Origin: Streptomyces niveus
GTDB taxonomy: Bacteria; Actinomycetota; Actinomycetes; Streptomycetales; Streptomycetaceae
NCBI RefSeq assembly: GCF_002009175.1
Contig: NZ_CP018047.1
Coordinates: 3,162,001-3,226,000 of the forward strand
Reading direction: 5' to 3'
DNA length: 64,000 nucleotides
Of this stretch, positions 52,901-61,612 are shown piece after piece. Under the pieces are notes generated by a model, which saw only the letters and a program-made list of their open reading frames with translations, did no database searches and was not told the origin of the DNA. How positions within the stretch are numbered: the first letter of the stretch is position 1; every line of letters starts with the position of its first letter. Both the position numbers and the translations under genes were made by a program.

Positions 52901-55030
52901 GCGCTCGTCCGCGCGGCGGCGGAGGCCGCGTACGACGAGGGCCACCAGCGCGGCGTCCACGACCACGACGCGACGGCGCTGCTCACCGCGCTGCTGCGGC
53001 TGCACGACGAGGCGGGTCTTCTGCGCCACCCGCCGGCGGCCCGCGCGGCGGCGCAGCTGTTCTGGGCGCACGGCGTGACGTCCCGGTCGCGGGAGGACTG
53101 GACCCGGCGGGCGGTGTCACTGGCGCGCGTGCGTGAGACGTTCGGGCCGGCTGTCGGGATCGACGCCTTCCGTACGGAGGTGGCGTCGGCGGTACGGGAC
53201 TTCGGCGCGCACGGCACCGACACGGACCCGGGCACGGGCACGGGCACCGTCACGGACGCCGATCCGCTCCACGTCGCCGACTACCTCTTCGAGGAGCTGA
53301 CGAGCGGCCCGCCCGGTTTCGTCACCGGCGCGGCGGCCCGCGCGCTGCTCGACGGCTTCCACCGGTCCCCCGGCGGCCCCGCCTTCAACGAGGACCTGAA
53401 GCAGGCGCAGGACGACAGCCTCACCGCCCGGCGACAGCTCGTCGAGGCGTGGCTCACGTCGTACAGCGCCGCATCCGCCGCATCCGGCGCGTCCGGCCCT
53501 TCGGGCGAGCGGGCCGACGCGGGTGACCTGGCCGAGGCGGTGGCCGTCGCGCTCTGCCCCGACCTCGACCGGTACACCTCCACGGCGGACCTCACCACCG
53601 AGGTCGACGGCCTGCTCGGCAGCCATCCGCGCGTCACCGGCCGCCGGATGACCGTACGGATCGACGAACTCCTCTTCAGGACAAGGAACTTCCGTGAGCA
53701 CACCATGCCCGGCTTCCGCGCCTACCAGCGGCAGCGCACCGCCCTGGTTACCGGCGAGCGGGCCCGGCTGCGGCTGGACGAGTTCCGTCCCCGGGTCATG
53801 TCCTCCTTCGTACGCAACCGGCTCATCGACGAGGTCTACCTGCCGCTGATCGGCGACAACCTCGCCAAGCAGCTCGGCACCTCCGACGACAGCAGGCGCA
53901 CCGACACCAACGGGCTGCTGCTGCTCGTCTCACCGCCCGGCTACGGCAAGACGACGCTCATGGAGTACGTCGCCGACCGGCTAGGCCTCCTCCTGGTGAA
54001 GGTCGACGGTCCGGCGCTCGGCCACGCGGTCACCTCGCTCGACCCGGCCGAGGCGCCGAACGCCACCGCGCGCCAGGAGGTCGAGAAGATCAACTTCGCC
54101 CTGGCGGCGGGCAGCAACACCCTTCTGTACCTGGACGACATCCAGCACACATCCCCGGAGCTGCTCCAGAAGTTCATCGCGCTGTGCGACGCGCAGCGCA
54201 GGATCGAGGGCGTGCGGGAGGGCGAGGCGCGCACGTACGACCTGCGGGGCAAGCGGTTCGCGGTCTGCATGGCCGGCAATCCGTACACCGGCACCGGCGG
54301 GCGCTTCCAGGTCCCCGACATGCTCGCGAACCGCGCGGACGTGTGGAACCTCGGCGACGTACTGACCGGCAAGGAGGACGTGTTCGCCCTGAGTTTCGTG
54401 GAGAACGCGCTCACGTCCAACCCGGTGCTCGCGCCTCTCGCGGGCCGCGACCGGCGCGACCTCGACGTGCTGGTGCGCCTCGCGGACGGCGCCCCCGGCG
54501 CCACGTCCGAGGCCCTGGTCCACCCGTACGCCCCCGCCGAGCTGGACCGCGTCCTCGCCGTCCTGCGGCATCTGCTGACCGCCCGGCGCACGGTCCTCGC
54601 CGTGAACGAGGCGTACATCGCGTCGGCGGCGCGGACGGACGAGTCGCGCACCGCACCGCCGTTCCAGCTCCAGGGCTCGTACCGCAACATGAACAAGATC
54701 GCGGCGCGCATCGACCCGGTGATGAACGACGCCGAGCTGTCGGCCGTCATCGACGACCACTACGCGGGCGAGGCGCAGACCCTCACCACGGGCGCGGAGG
54801 CGAATCTGCTGAGGCTGGCCGAGCTGCGGTCGTCGCTGACACCGGAACAGACCGACCGCTGGGCCGAGATCAAGGCGGCCTATGTAAGGAGGCAGTCACT
54901 CGGCGGCCCGGACGGCGACCCGATGACACGGGCGGTCGCGGCGCTCGGCCTGCTCGCGGACCGCGTGGCGGCGGTGGAGTACGCGATCACGCGGGCCCGC
55001 ACACCGGGCTCGGACCCGTCCGGTGATTGA
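49994..55030 (+). CDS. Giant AAA ATPase (DUF3686-type) of the flotillin locus
   Basis: 1678 residues. The first 600 residues resemble the DUF3686 region of proteins that databases, as I recall, call DNA repair ATPases; this part has beta-rich segments (FLDARGDRDHVFPPSHDMEW). Residues about 520-880 are helical, with coiled-coil stretches (LTELEAKRTEVYEAFAARRQ). The AAA module has Walker A PPGYGKTT (1314-1321), Walker B LLYLDD (1377-1382) and an arginine-rich sensor region. A real DNA-repair role is not established; the context suggests work with flotillin at the membrane. ATG follows GGGAGTGA. The last codons lie in a dispersed repeat. Confidence 0.88.
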   Translation: MTTTANGAGTAPGTAPEPGTPAGTDTRIDAGAYEVLRDRLAARGGELALRTEALNSRRTESFGSTELRLTGTGHLRTPHASVPRDIVAVGGALLFGYAVDTTTAGRDAEIAVADVFALHDRALDPLPEDAVPGLLDDPAFVRELGALFRYYRDARLLQLRHLGGRLLAVFRTGEKAGDIRVLRWALRTDGTARFLDARGDRDHVFPPSHDMEWTAATRDDHVLGRHPHIRVGGQAYVSTVGGSLTLKAEDDTETAEGIWSEPVTEPLQSLADADVAHARVGALLLLRVRPYKEDAWRHLVLNTLTGKVTRLDGIGRSCRRLPEDQGIVFPGGYYLAATDTAKTFDTDAAEGSAGDLEFERAVSSPNGEDVLYVFQDRAEGRTLLLPYNVIRKEAAAPLTGSGYAVFDDGALMTLRAATDPARVHPLQLWHSPYVSDTYAATRPAGTGPLARVGNADLVRGIADCLSIARAVAATTAPGATPTTAAYASLATACARAADRHHWLTDPELDAPHDLLAEIRATAEQMLGEFETVRTLTRQAADALTESTAKVTALVRRVRGEAPRSAADWVDRLTELRRAQGHLLTLKELRYADTERIDSLVAATEDDIDAAARRAVAFLGRDDAFAAHHAEVERLTADAAAITTVAEAAPVADRLREHAAGLRTVTDVVTGLDIGDTVVRTSVLERVADVLGGVNRARATLEARRSELLDHEGRAEFAAEFALLGQSVTGALAAADTPETCDEQLASLLLQLEDLESRFVEYEGFLTELEAKRTEVYEAFAARRQSLQDARARRAERLAESAERVLGSISRRLTSLADTDAVNTYFASDPMVAKVRRTAGELRELGDRVRAEELDGRLTSARQEAARALRDRTDLYADGGATIRLGRHTFAVNTRTPELTLVPHGDRTALALTGTDYRDPVTDPAFEATRPYWNQLLPSESPEVYRAEHLAARLLAEHGAAGLRDADDLPALVRAAAEAAYDEGHQRGVHDHDATALLTALLRLHDEAGLLRHPPAARAAAQLFWAHGVTSRSREDWTRRAVSLARVRETFGPAVGIDAFRTEVASAVRDFGAHGTDTDPGTGTGTVTDADPLHVADYLFEELTSGPPGFVTGAAARALLDGFHRSPGGPAFNEDLKQAQDDSLTARRQLVEAWLTSYSAASAASGASGPSGERADAGDLAEAVAVALCPDLDRYTSTADLTTEVDGLLGSHPRVTGRRMTVRIDELLFRTRNFREHTMPGFRAYQRQRTALVTGERARLRLDEFRPRVMSSFVRNRLIDEVYLPLIGDNLAKQLGTSDDSRRTDTNGLLLLVSPPGYGKTTLMEYVADRLGLLLVKVDGPALGHAVTSLDPAEAPNATARQEVEKINFALAAGSNTLLYLDDIQHTSPELLQKFIALCDAQRRIEGVREGEARTYDLRGKRFAVCMAGNPYTGTGGRFQVPDMLANRADVWNLGDVLTGKEDVFALSFVENALTSNPVLAPLAGRDRRDLDVLVRLADGAPGATSEALVHPYAPAELDRVLAVLRHLLTARRTVLAVNEAYIASAARTDESRTAPPFQLQGSYRNMNKIAARIDPVMNDAELSAVIDDHYAGEAQTLTTGAEANLLRLAELRSSLTPEQTDRWAEIKAAYVRRQSLGGPDGDPMTRAVAALGLLADRVAAVEYAITRARTPGSDPSGD

Positions 55031-55035
55031 GGACG
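55014..55035. repeat. Inverted, diverged copy of the dispersed repeat
   Basis: ACCCGTCCGGTGATTGAGGACG matches, in the opposite direction and with two or three changes, the 22-bp repeat at 41731 and 41763. Its TGA is the stop codon of the giant ATPase. Confidence 0.7.
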
Positions 55036-55053
55036 GGCACGGGCCGGCGCAGC

Positions 55054-55632
55054 TCACGCGGCGGCCGGCGGCCGCCACCCCGGATCACGCCCGGTCTCGG
55101 CCAGCAGCGACTCGAACGGCGTCACGTCCCCGGCCACCGCGAACGGCTCGCCGAAGACGTTCATCGACCGGGCCGTCGGCGCCAGCGCCACGAACTCGAC
55201 GCCCAGCATCCTTACGACGGCGGCGTCCGGCTCGTACGGCTGCCCGGTCGCGCGGGCCAGATCCCAGGAGTGCACGGTCAGATCCCCGAGCGCCATCGCA
55301 CCGACGGTCCGCGCGGGCATGTTCATGGCTCCCGTGAGGCCGTCCTCCGCGCCCGGCGCGGCCCATGCCTCGATCAGCCTGTCGATCTCGGCGGCGAACC
55401 GCTCGCGCCGGTCGGCCGCCAGATGCTCGGGCGCCGTGCCGAAGTCGGACTCGCCCTTGCCCGCGAGCGCCTGGAAGTTGGTGATCACCTGGAAGAGGTG
55501 GTCGAGCAGGCCGTGCACGTCGTACTCGACGCACGGCGTGGGCAGGGTGAGCTGGTCGTCGCGCACACCGCGCAGCACCGGCAGGGCGTCGGCGGCGGCC
55601 GCTTCGAGGAGGGTGCTGATCTTGTCGTCCAT
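55054..55632 (-). CDS. TIGR03086-type DinB/mycothiol-isomerase-like protein
   Basis: 192 residues of the four-helix DinB/MDMPI superfamily. The TIGR03086 signature includes LPTPCVEYDVHGLLDHLFQV and GDLTVHSWDLARATGQ, with histidines placed to bind a metal. Members are often thiol-dependent (mycothiol) enzymes. ATG 55632 is used; the frame continues to 55731 into the promoter region. It is divergent from the AraC regulator, 64 bp apart, suggesting regulation by it. Confidence 0.9.
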   Translation of the reverse strand: MDDKISTLLEAAAADALPVLRGVRDDQLTLPTPCVEYDVHGLLDHLFQVITNFQALAGKGESDFGTAPEHLAADRRERFAAEIDRLIEAWAAPGAEDGLTGAMNMPARTVGAMALGDLTVHSWDLARATGQPYEPDAAVVRMLGVEFVALAPTARSMNVFGEPFAVAGDVTPFESLLAETGRDPGWRPPAAA

Positions 55633-55696
55633 GGCACCGACGCTACGGCCGGCGCCTCTCCTCCGTATTGAACAAACGCGACATAGGATCCCGCCC

Positions 55697-56515
55697 ATGG
55701 CAGCAGCTCCACGGCGCGACACCCGAGGCATCGTCGACGCCTCCGGGCTCTTCGCACGGGCCGATTTCCGCCGCCTCCTGCCGGCGCCGGAGCTGCGCCG
55801 TTACGTGGAGCTGTACTGGCTGATCGACTGGGACCTGTCGGAGCCCTACGCCTCCCACGTCGTCCCGCACCCCTCGGTGAACGTCGTCTTCCAGCGGTTC
55901 GGCGCGGCCCCGCCCTGGGGCGAGGTCGCGGGCATCGGCCTCGAACTGTTCACACAGAAGCTGGAGGGACGCGGCCGGGTGTGCGGGGTGAAGTTCCGCC
56001 CCGGCGGCTTCCGGCCGTTCGCGCCCGCGTGGCCGGTGTCCGAGTGGTCCGGGCGGCGGGTGCCGATCGCCGAGGTGCTGCCCGCGAACGAAGCGGACGT
56101 CGGCGCGATCCTGGACCCGGCCGACGAGAACGCGCGGGTCGCCGCCCTGGACGCGTACCTGCTGGGTCTGGGCGCGCGGCCGGACCCGCAGGCCGACGAG
56201 GCGATGAGGGTGGTCGGGCTGGTCGGCGAGGACCGTACGATCCGGCGGGCGGCGCAGCTCGCGACGGCGGCCGGGCTGTCGGTGCGTTCGTTGCAGCGGC
56301 TGTTCGCCACCTACGTGGGAGTCGGGCCGAAGTGGGTCATCCTGCGGCACCGTATCCACGAGGCGCTGGAGCGCGCCGAGGCGCGGGACGGGGTCGACTG
56401 GGCGGCGCTGGCAGCCGAGCTGGGCTACAGCGACCAGGCGCATCTGGTGCGGGACTTCACGGCGACGGTGGGCGTGCCGCCGACGGCGTACGCGCACGCG
56501 CACTCGGTTCAGTAG
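55697..56515 (+). CDS. AraC family transcriptional regulator
   Basis: 272 residues. An N-terminal DUF6597-like cupin domain (LRRYVELYWLIDWDLSEPYA ... GVKFRPGGFRPFAP) leads into a C-terminal AraC double helix-turn-helix (IRRAAQLATAAGLSVRSLQRLF, then WAALAAELGYSDQAHLVRDF). ATG 55697. The divergent TIGR03086 gene is the likely target. The effector is unknown. Confidence 0.9.
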   Translation: MAAAPRRDTRGIVDASGLFARADFRRLLPAPELRRYVELYWLIDWDLSEPYASHVVPHPSVNVVFQRFGAAPPWGEVAGIGLELFTQKLEGRGRVCGVKFRPGGFRPFAPAWPVSEWSGRRVPIAEVLPANEADVGAILDPADENARVAALDAYLLGLGARPDPQADEAMRVVGLVGEDRTIRRAAQLATAAGLSVRSLQRLFATYVGVGPKWVILRHRIHEALERAEARDGVDWAALAAELGYSDQAHLVRDFTATVGVPPTAYAHAHSVQ

Positions 56516-56565
56516 GCCGTCGGTGGGCCGTCAGTAGGCCGTCAAGAGCCCGCGCGTGGCTCTCG

Positions 56566-57207
56566 TCAGTGGCTCTCGGTCACGGCGACGACGCCCAGGC
56601 CGTGTGCGGCGGCGTACCGGAGCACCCGCAGCGGTCCCGCCAGCAGTCCGGCCGCGTCGAACTCGCCCTCCGGCGCGTCCGCCATCCCGTACGCCCAGGC
56701 GTCGATGCGGGCCAGCACCTCCCAGCGCCGGGGGCCCGTGACGGCCAGCACGGACTCGGCGCCCGGCAGCACGGCCCGCACCTCGTCGGCGGTGAGGAGG
56801 AAGTCCCCGAACCAGCCCGGCAGCCGGGAGGACGCCTCGGCGCCGAGACCGTGGTGGAGCGCGGTCGCGGGCTCCCCCTTGCGTACGGCCACGGCGAACA
56901 GCGCGTCCGGATCGGCTCCGTCGGCGTCGGCACGGCGCAGCAGGTCGGTCGCCGCGTCCTTCATGGCGACCACGGCGGGGGCGGAGGGACCGCCGCCGCG
57001 CGCGAACGCGGCGAAGCGGTGCGCGGCGGGGGTCGGTTCGGGTGTGAAGTACGGTTCGCGGTCGCCGCCGCCCAGCCACCAGCCCAGGTCCTCGGCGCAG
57101 CCGTCCGGGACGGTCCAGGTCTCGTCGAGATGGGCGAACCGCCGGGGCAGGGCGACGACCTCGGCGTCGGGTACGGCGCCGACCGACCAGACGCCCGTGT
57201 AGCTCAC
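56566..57207 (-). CDS. Protein of unknown function
   Basis: 213 residues, alpha/beta composition, no signal peptide or membrane span. It starts VSYTGVWSVGAVPDAEVVAL and ends LAAAHGLGVVAVTESH-like. I do not recognise a family. GTG 57207 is chosen because GGGAGG lies about 11 bases upstream; another GTG at 57219 is too close to that site. It is divergent from the GNAT gene with 65 bp between. Confidence 0.6.
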   Translation of the reverse strand: MSYTGVWSVGAVPDAEVVALPRRFAHLDETWTVPDGCAEDLGWWLGGGDREPYFTPEPTPAAHRFAAFARGGGPSAPAVVAMKDAATDLLRRADADGADPDALFAVAVRKGEPATALHHGLGAEASSRLPGWFGDFLLTADEVRAVLPGAESVLAVTGPRRWEVLARIDAWAYGMADAPEGEFDAAGLLAGPLRVLRYAAAHGLGVVAVTESH

Positions 57208-57272
57208 GCGACCGCACACCTCCCGCCGTTGTCGGAGCCTCGTTGTCAGTGCCCCGACCTAGAGTCGGTGAC

Positions 57273-57797
57273 ATGGAAATGAAAGCACCCCGGGTGCGGC
57301 TGGAGCCATGGTCGGAAGGGGACCTCGGCCTGCTGCGCGCCGCCAACGCGCCGGAGCTGATGGAGCATCTCGGCGGCCCCGAGAGCGAGGACCAACTGCT
57401 CGTCAGGCACCACAGGTACGTCGCCCTGAGCGCGGACCGGACCGGCAAGGGCCGGATGTTCCGGATCGTCCTGCTGCCGGACGGCGTCCCGGTGGGGAAC
57501 ACCGGCTTCTGGGCGACCACCTGGCAGGGGCAGGACGTGTACGAGACGGGCTGGGGCGTGCTCGGGGAGTTCCAGGGGCGCGGACTCGCGGTGGCGGCGA
57601 CGAAGGCGGTCGTGGAGGAAGCGCGGGCGGCGCGCGGGCACCGCTATCTGATGGCGTACCCGTCGGTGGACAACGGCGCGTCGAACGCGGTGTGCCGTAA
57701 GGCGGGCTTCGAACTGCTCGGGGAGGGCGAGTTCGAGTATCCGGTCGGCCACATGATGCGGTGCAACGAGTGGCGGCTGGACCTGGAGGCGCGGTGA
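57273..57797 (+). CDS. GNAT family N-acetyltransferase (RimJ/RimL-like)
   Basis: 174 residues. RLEPWSEGDLGLLRAANAPEL at the start, ETGWGVLGEFQGRGLAVAATKAVVEEA (acetyl-CoA loop) in the middle and PSVDNGASNAVCRKAGFELLGE at the end are the usual RimL-like order. ATG 57273. It may acetylate a protein N terminus or a small amine; not determined. Confidence 0.9.
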   Translation: MEMKAPRVRLEPWSEGDLGLLRAANAPELMEHLGGPESEDQLLVRHHRYVALSADRTGKGRMFRIVLLPDGVPVGNTGFWATTWQGQDVYETGWGVLGEFQGRGLAVAATKAVVEEARAARGHRYLMAYPSVDNGASNAVCRKAGFELLGEGEFEYPVGHMMRCNEWRLDLEAR

Positions 57798-57899
57798 TGG
57801 CGGAACGGTCGCGCGATGCCGTCGAACGATCACGGACCGAAGCCGCGCCCGCGCGGAAAGCGCTGGCCCGCCTCGCGGCCCGAATGACATGCTGACGAT

Positions 57900-58634
57900 G
57901 TGAACGGACCGGAGATCCACCTCACCTTCGACTCCGAGCTGCACGTCTTCGTCCCGGCCGGACGGCGCGGCGGGCGTACGGCCGTGACCACGGACGGCTC
58001 GTCCACGCTCGGCCATGTCGTCGAATCCCTCGGCGTCCCGCTCACCGAGGCCGGTCAACTCCTCGTAGACGGAAGCCCGGTGGACAGGTCGCACATCCCG
58101 TCGGCGGGCGAGTCGGTGGAGGTACGGGCGGTGGCCAGGCCCCAGCGCGTACCGGGCGCGCCGCTGCGCTTCCTGCTCGACGTCCACCTCGGCACGCTCG
58201 CGCGCCGTCTGCGGCTGCTGGGCGTCGACGCGGCGTACGAGAGCGAGGACATCGGCGATCCGGCGCTGGCCGCGCTCTCGGCGAAGGAGCGGCGGGTCAT
58301 GCTCTCGCGCGACCGGGGCCTGCTGCGGCGCCGGGAGATCTGGGCGGGGGCGTACATCTACAGCGACCGCACCGACGACCAGCTCAGGGACGTTCTGGGA
58401 CGGTTCGCGCCCGTGCTCGCCCCGTGGACCCGCTGCACGGCGTGCAACGGCCCGCTCGGGGCGGCCGACAAGGACTCGGTCGAGGGCCTGCTGGAGCAGG
58501 GCACGCAGCGTACGTACGACGTCTTCGCGCAGTGCACGGCCTGCGGCAGGGTCTACTGGCGCGGCGCGCACCACGCGCGGCTGGCGGCGATCGTGGACGA
58601 GGCGCTGCGCGAATTCGGCGGCGCGGCGGCGTAG
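57900..58634 (+). CDS. Ubiquitin-like - Mut7-C nuclease domain protein
   Basis: 244 residues. Residues 1-85 form the Mut7-C ubiquitin-like domain (LTFDSELHVFVPAG ... VDGSPVDRSHIPSAGESVEV). The rest is a Mut7-C PIN-type RNase: FLLDVHLGTLARRLRLLGVDAAY with the leading Asp, RRVMLSRDRGLLRR with the second acidic site, and a C-terminal zinc ribbon with two CTAC pairs (RCTACNGPL, QCTACGRVYW). It is probably an RNA-degrading or toxin-like enzyme; no antitoxin is beside it. GTG start. Confidence 0.9.
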   Translation: MNGPEIHLTFDSELHVFVPAGRRGGRTAVTTDGSSTLGHVVESLGVPLTEAGQLLVDGSPVDRSHIPSAGESVEVRAVARPQRVPGAPLRFLLDVHLGTLARRLRLLGVDAAYESEDIGDPALAALSAKERRVMLSRDRGLLRRREIWAGAYIYSDRTDDQLRDVLGRFAPVLAPWTRCTACNGPLGAADKDSVEGLLEQGTQRTYDVFAQCTACGRVYWRGAHHARLAAIVDEALREFGGAAA

Positions 58635-58668
58635 TCGCGGGGCCTGGTCCGTGCCGCGGGACCAAGTC

Positions 58669-59253
58669 TCAGTAGATGTACAGATCGCCGGTGGCGGGGA
58701 CGAGCACATGGTGCTTGTCGTTGTCGGGGTTGAGGTCCTGCGCGCCGCCGTTCCAGACGGTGGCGATGTCCACGGACACCTCGGCGGGATTGCCGACGGT
58801 CCGCAGATCGAGCAGGAACTCGCTGTCCCGCCCGTCGGCCCGCAAGGCCTTCGCCTGGCAGTACACGACCTGGTCCCCGCCCCACAGACAGCCGGCGGGC
58901 AGCTTCTGCCCGACCGCCAGCGGTTCGGAGAAGGAGAGCCTGGCCGTGGCGCCGGTCAGGTCCGACGGGCCGTGGTTGCCGGTCGACAGCCGTACGGCGA
59001 GCCGCCCGCTCCACAGGGAGACATGGCCGTGGTGCGCGACGTCGGCCTCGGCGGGGGCCCGCTCGGGCCCGTGTTCGGCCTCCTGGCCGACGCCCCCACC
59101 GACGTCCCCACCGACGCGCTCACCGAAGCCCGCGCCAACGCCCTCACCGGCGTCCGCGCCGGGGGCTTCCACGCCCGAGCCCGAACCCGCGCCCATCACC
59201 ACGGCCATGGCCGCGGCGGACACCACCATCATCGCTCTGTGCATTACTCGCAT
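58669..59253 (-). CDS. Secreted protein of unknown function
   Basis: 194 residues. A signal peptide (MHRAMMVVSAAAMAVVMG, then GAGSGSG) precedes a glycine-rich linker and a C-terminal beta domain (HGHVSLWSGRLAVRLSTGNH ... VWNGGAQDLNPDNDKHHVLV) that resembles bacterial DUF11-like immunoglobulin-type folds with two cysteines. It is probably exported or surface-exposed. ATG 59253 has GGGGG about 11 bases upstream; 59244 is the alternative. Confidence 0.7.
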   Translation of the reverse strand: MRVMHRAMMVVSAAAMAVVMGAGSGSGVEAPGADAGEGVGAGFGERVGGDVGGGVGQEAEHGPERAPAEADVAHHGHVSLWSGRLAVRLSTGNHGPSDLTGATARLSFSEPLAVGQKLPAGCLWGGDQVVYCQAKALRADGRDSEFLLDLRTVGNPAEVSVDIATVWNGGAQDLNPDNDKHHVLVPATGDLYIY

Positions 59254-59357
59254 AATCGGAAGATACCCCCACAACCTTCCTTACCTGACCAACCGTCAGC
59301 GTGGCGAGTCGCCATCCGCCCTCATGGCGGCTTCCGCCCCCGTGGCACGCTGATCAC

Positions 59358-59693
59358 ATGGTCGTAGCCCGCTCCGTCGCCCTCTTCGCCGTCGCCGCCC
59401 TCTTCGAGATCGGCGGCGCCTGGCTCGTCTGGCAGGGCGTACGCGAACACAAGGGCTGGATCTGGATCGGCGCCGGGGTCATCGCGCTCGGCCTCTACGG
59501 CTTCGTCGCCACCCTCCAGCCCGACGCCGAGTTCGGCCGCATCCTCGCCGCGTACGGCGGCGTCTTCGTCGCCGGTTCGATCGCCTGGGGCGTCGTCGCC
59601 GACGGCTACCGCCCCGACCGCTACGACATCATCGGCGCGCTCATCTGCCTCGCCGGCATGGCCGTGCTGATGTACGCCCCGCGCGACCACTGA
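59358..59693 (+). CDS. YnfA family membrane protein
   Basis: 111 residues, four hydrophobic spans with the YnfA pattern: [23 protein letters not shown], then [21 protein letters not shown] and [24 protein letters not shown]. The family is related to small multidrug resistance transporters and has been linked to drug or cation efflux. ATG 59358. Confidence 0.95.
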   Translation: MVVARSVALFAVAALFEIGGAWLVWQGVREHKGWIWIGAGVIALGLYGFVATLQPDAEFGRILAAYGGVFVAGSIAWGVVADGYRPDRYDIIGALICLAGMAVLMYAPRDH

Positions 59694-59757
59694 GCCGCGC
59701 CGCCTGCCTATCCTGGCCGGGAGTCGATCAGTCGCCCACACGCGCGAGGAGCACGAC

Positions 59758-60534
59758 ATGACCGTCGCCGGTAAGCCCACCGCCGTCGTCACCGGAGCCA
59801 GCAGCGGTATCGGAGCCGCCACCGCCCGCCAACTCGCCGCCGCCGGCTGTCACGTCGTCGTGACCGCCCGCCGCAAGGACCGCATCGAGGCGCTGGCCGC
59901 CGAGATCAACGCGGCCGGGCACTCCGCCACCGCCCATGTCCTCGACGTCACCGACCGCGCGGCCGTCGACGCCTTCGCCGCCGAACTCGGCAGCCTCCCG
60001 TCCGTCGACGTACTGGTCGCCAACGCGGGCGGCGCGCTCGGCGCCGACCCGGTCGCCAGCGGCGACCCGGACGACTGGCGCCAGATGTTCGAGACGAACG
60101 TCATCGGCACCCTCCACACCACCCAGGCCCTGCTCCCCGCCCTCACCGCGAGCGGCAACGGCACGGTCGTGATCCTCTCCTCGACCGCCGGCTTCGCCAC
60201 GTACGAGGGCGGTGGCGGCTACGTCGCGGCCAAGCACGCCGAGCACGTCCTGGCCGAGACCCTCCGTCTGGAGATCGTGGGCACGCCGGTCCGCGTCATC
60301 GAGGTGGCGCCCGGCATGGTCAAGACGGAGGAGTTCGCCTCCACGCGCTTCCGCGGGGACACCGAGCGGGCGGAGAAGGTGTACGAGGGCGTCGCGGAGC
60401 CGCTCAGCGCGGAGGACGTGGCCGACACCATCACGTGGGCGGTCACCCGTCCCCACCACGTGAACATCGACCTGCTGGTGGTACGCCCCCGGGCCCAGGC
60501 GTCCAACACCAAAGTGCACAGGGAACTCGGATGA
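59758..60534 (+). CDS. Short-chain dehydrogenase/reductase
   Basis: 258 residues with a Rossmann fold. TGASSGIG (12-19) binds the NAD(P) phosphates, NAGG follows strand 4, ILSSTAGFATYEGGGGYVAAKHA carries the Ser and the YxxxK pair. It resembles the YdfG branch that oxidises 3-hydroxy acids such as serine. GAGGAG lies just before the ATG. The stop overlaps the next gene's ATG. Confidence 0.94.
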   Translation: MTVAGKPTAVVTGASSGIGAATARQLAAAGCHVVVTARRKDRIEALAAEINAAGHSATAHVLDVTDRAAVDAFAAELGSLPSVDVLVANAGGALGADPVASGDPDDWRQMFETNVIGTLHTTQALLPALTASGNGTVVILSSTAGFATYEGGGGYVAAKHAEHVLAETLRLEIVGTPVRVIEVAPGMVKTEEFASTRFRGDTERAEKVYEGVAEPLSAEDVADTITWAVTRPHHVNIDLLVVRPRAQASNTKVHRELG

Positions 60535-60782
60535 CCGGGGACGCCCGCCGTCCCGAAGAGGCACACGGTCCCGAGGACGCCCGCCGGGACGCGGCCGTCC
60601 GCCGCGCGAGCGCGGCGCTGGAGACGTACACCCTCTCCGGCGACGGCTGGCGCCGCAGCCCCGGCGAGACGCTCACCCGCGTCCTGGCGGACCTGATGCA
60701 CTGGTCCGACGACACCCAGCGCGACTTCGCCGACGCGCAGTCACGGGCGTGCGACCTGCACGCGGCGGAACGGCGCGGCTGA
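60531..60782 (+). CDS. Small conserved hypothetical protein coupled to the SDR
   Basis: 83 residues, charged and helical, beginning MTGDARRPEEAHGPEDARRD, with a compact end (LETYTLSGDGWRRSPGETLT, then RVLADLMHWSDDTQRDFADA). ATG overlaps the SDR stop (ATGA). The C-terminal part looks like Streptomyces small proteins I have seen but cannot name. Function unknown. Confidence 0.7.
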   Translation: MTGDARRPEEAHGPEDARRDAAVRRASAALETYTLSGDGWRRSPGETLTRVLADLMHWSDDTQRDFADAQSRACDLHAAERRG

Positions 60783-60808
60783 CCCGGTCACCGCCGCGGC
60801 TCGCGGGT

Positions 60809-61612
60809 TCACCAGTGCGAGGGGCGCGTCAGCGAGGCCGGCAGCACGGTCGCGGCGTCGCCCCTCGCCGCGTCGAGCTGCGACTGCGTGAGGAACAGGG
60901 CGCCGGTCAGATCGGCGCCCCGCAGGTCCGCGTCCCGGAAGTCGGCGCCGATCAGATCGGCCGTCCGCAGATCCGCGCCGCGCAGATCGGCGGCGACCAG
61001 AAGCGCGCCCCGCAGATTCGCGCCCCGCAGATCGGCGCCCTTGAGCCTGGCGCCCATCAGGTCGGCGCCCCTGCGCTCCTTCCGCTTCCCCCGGAACCCG
61101 GCGCGTACGGCCTCGCTGGCGCGCAGCAGCAGCTCGTTGACGCCCGCCCGGTGACCGGCGACGTCCAGCTCCACCAGGGTCTCGGGGTCGCTCGCGGTCA
61201 GCCGCTCGGTCGCGTCGAGCGCGGACCGCAGCTCCTCGTGCAGGCCGCGAGGGGTCTCCATAGCCAGGGCCTCGGTCAGATACCGCAGCAGTTCGTGCAG
61301 CTGCCGCATCACGGGAAACACGGCGAACATCCGCCGCGCCGTCGCCGGGTCCTCGCGCCAGTCCCGCCCGCCGAAGGTGACCTGCGAGACCTGCTGGCCG
61401 GCGCCGAAGCAGTCGTACACCGTGCAGCCCTGGAAGCCCTTCTCCCGCAGCCTCGTATGGATGCCGCAGCGTGAATCGCTCCGCAGGTTCACGCACGGCT
61501 GCCCGGCCTTCTTGTCGACGGCGAAGTCTGTCGACGCGGCGAAGGGCAGCGCGACGCAGCACAGTCCGAAGCAGCTCCCGCAGTCGGCGAGCAGATTGGA
61601 TCGATCGGTCAC
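60809..61612 (-). CDS. Pentapeptide-repeat protein with N-terminal cysteine cluster
   Basis: 267 residues. The N terminus has CGSCFGLCC (Cys11, 14, 18, 19) and further cysteines ([28 protein letters not shown]), the spacing of YkgJ-type metal or iron-sulfur clusters. The C terminus has about a dozen A(D/N)LRG pentapeptides ([20 protein letters not shown]) that form a right-handed beta-helix. A fold of this kind can mimic DNA or scaffold complexes. GTG 61612 has GGAGAA 8 bases upstream; the frame is open to 61708. Confidence 0.88.
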   Translation of the reverse strand: MTDRSNLLADCGSCFGLCCVALPFAASTDFAVDKKAGQPCVNLRSDSRCGIHTRLREKGFQGCTVYDCFGAGQQVSQVTFGGRDWREDPATARRMFAVFPVMRQLHELLRYLTEALAMETPRGLHEELRSALDATERLTASDPETLVELDVAGHRAGVNELLLRASEAVRAGFRGKRKERRGADLMGARLKGADLRGANLRGALLVAADLRGADLRTADLIGADFRDADLRGADLTGALFLTQSQLDAARGDAATVLPASLTRPSHW

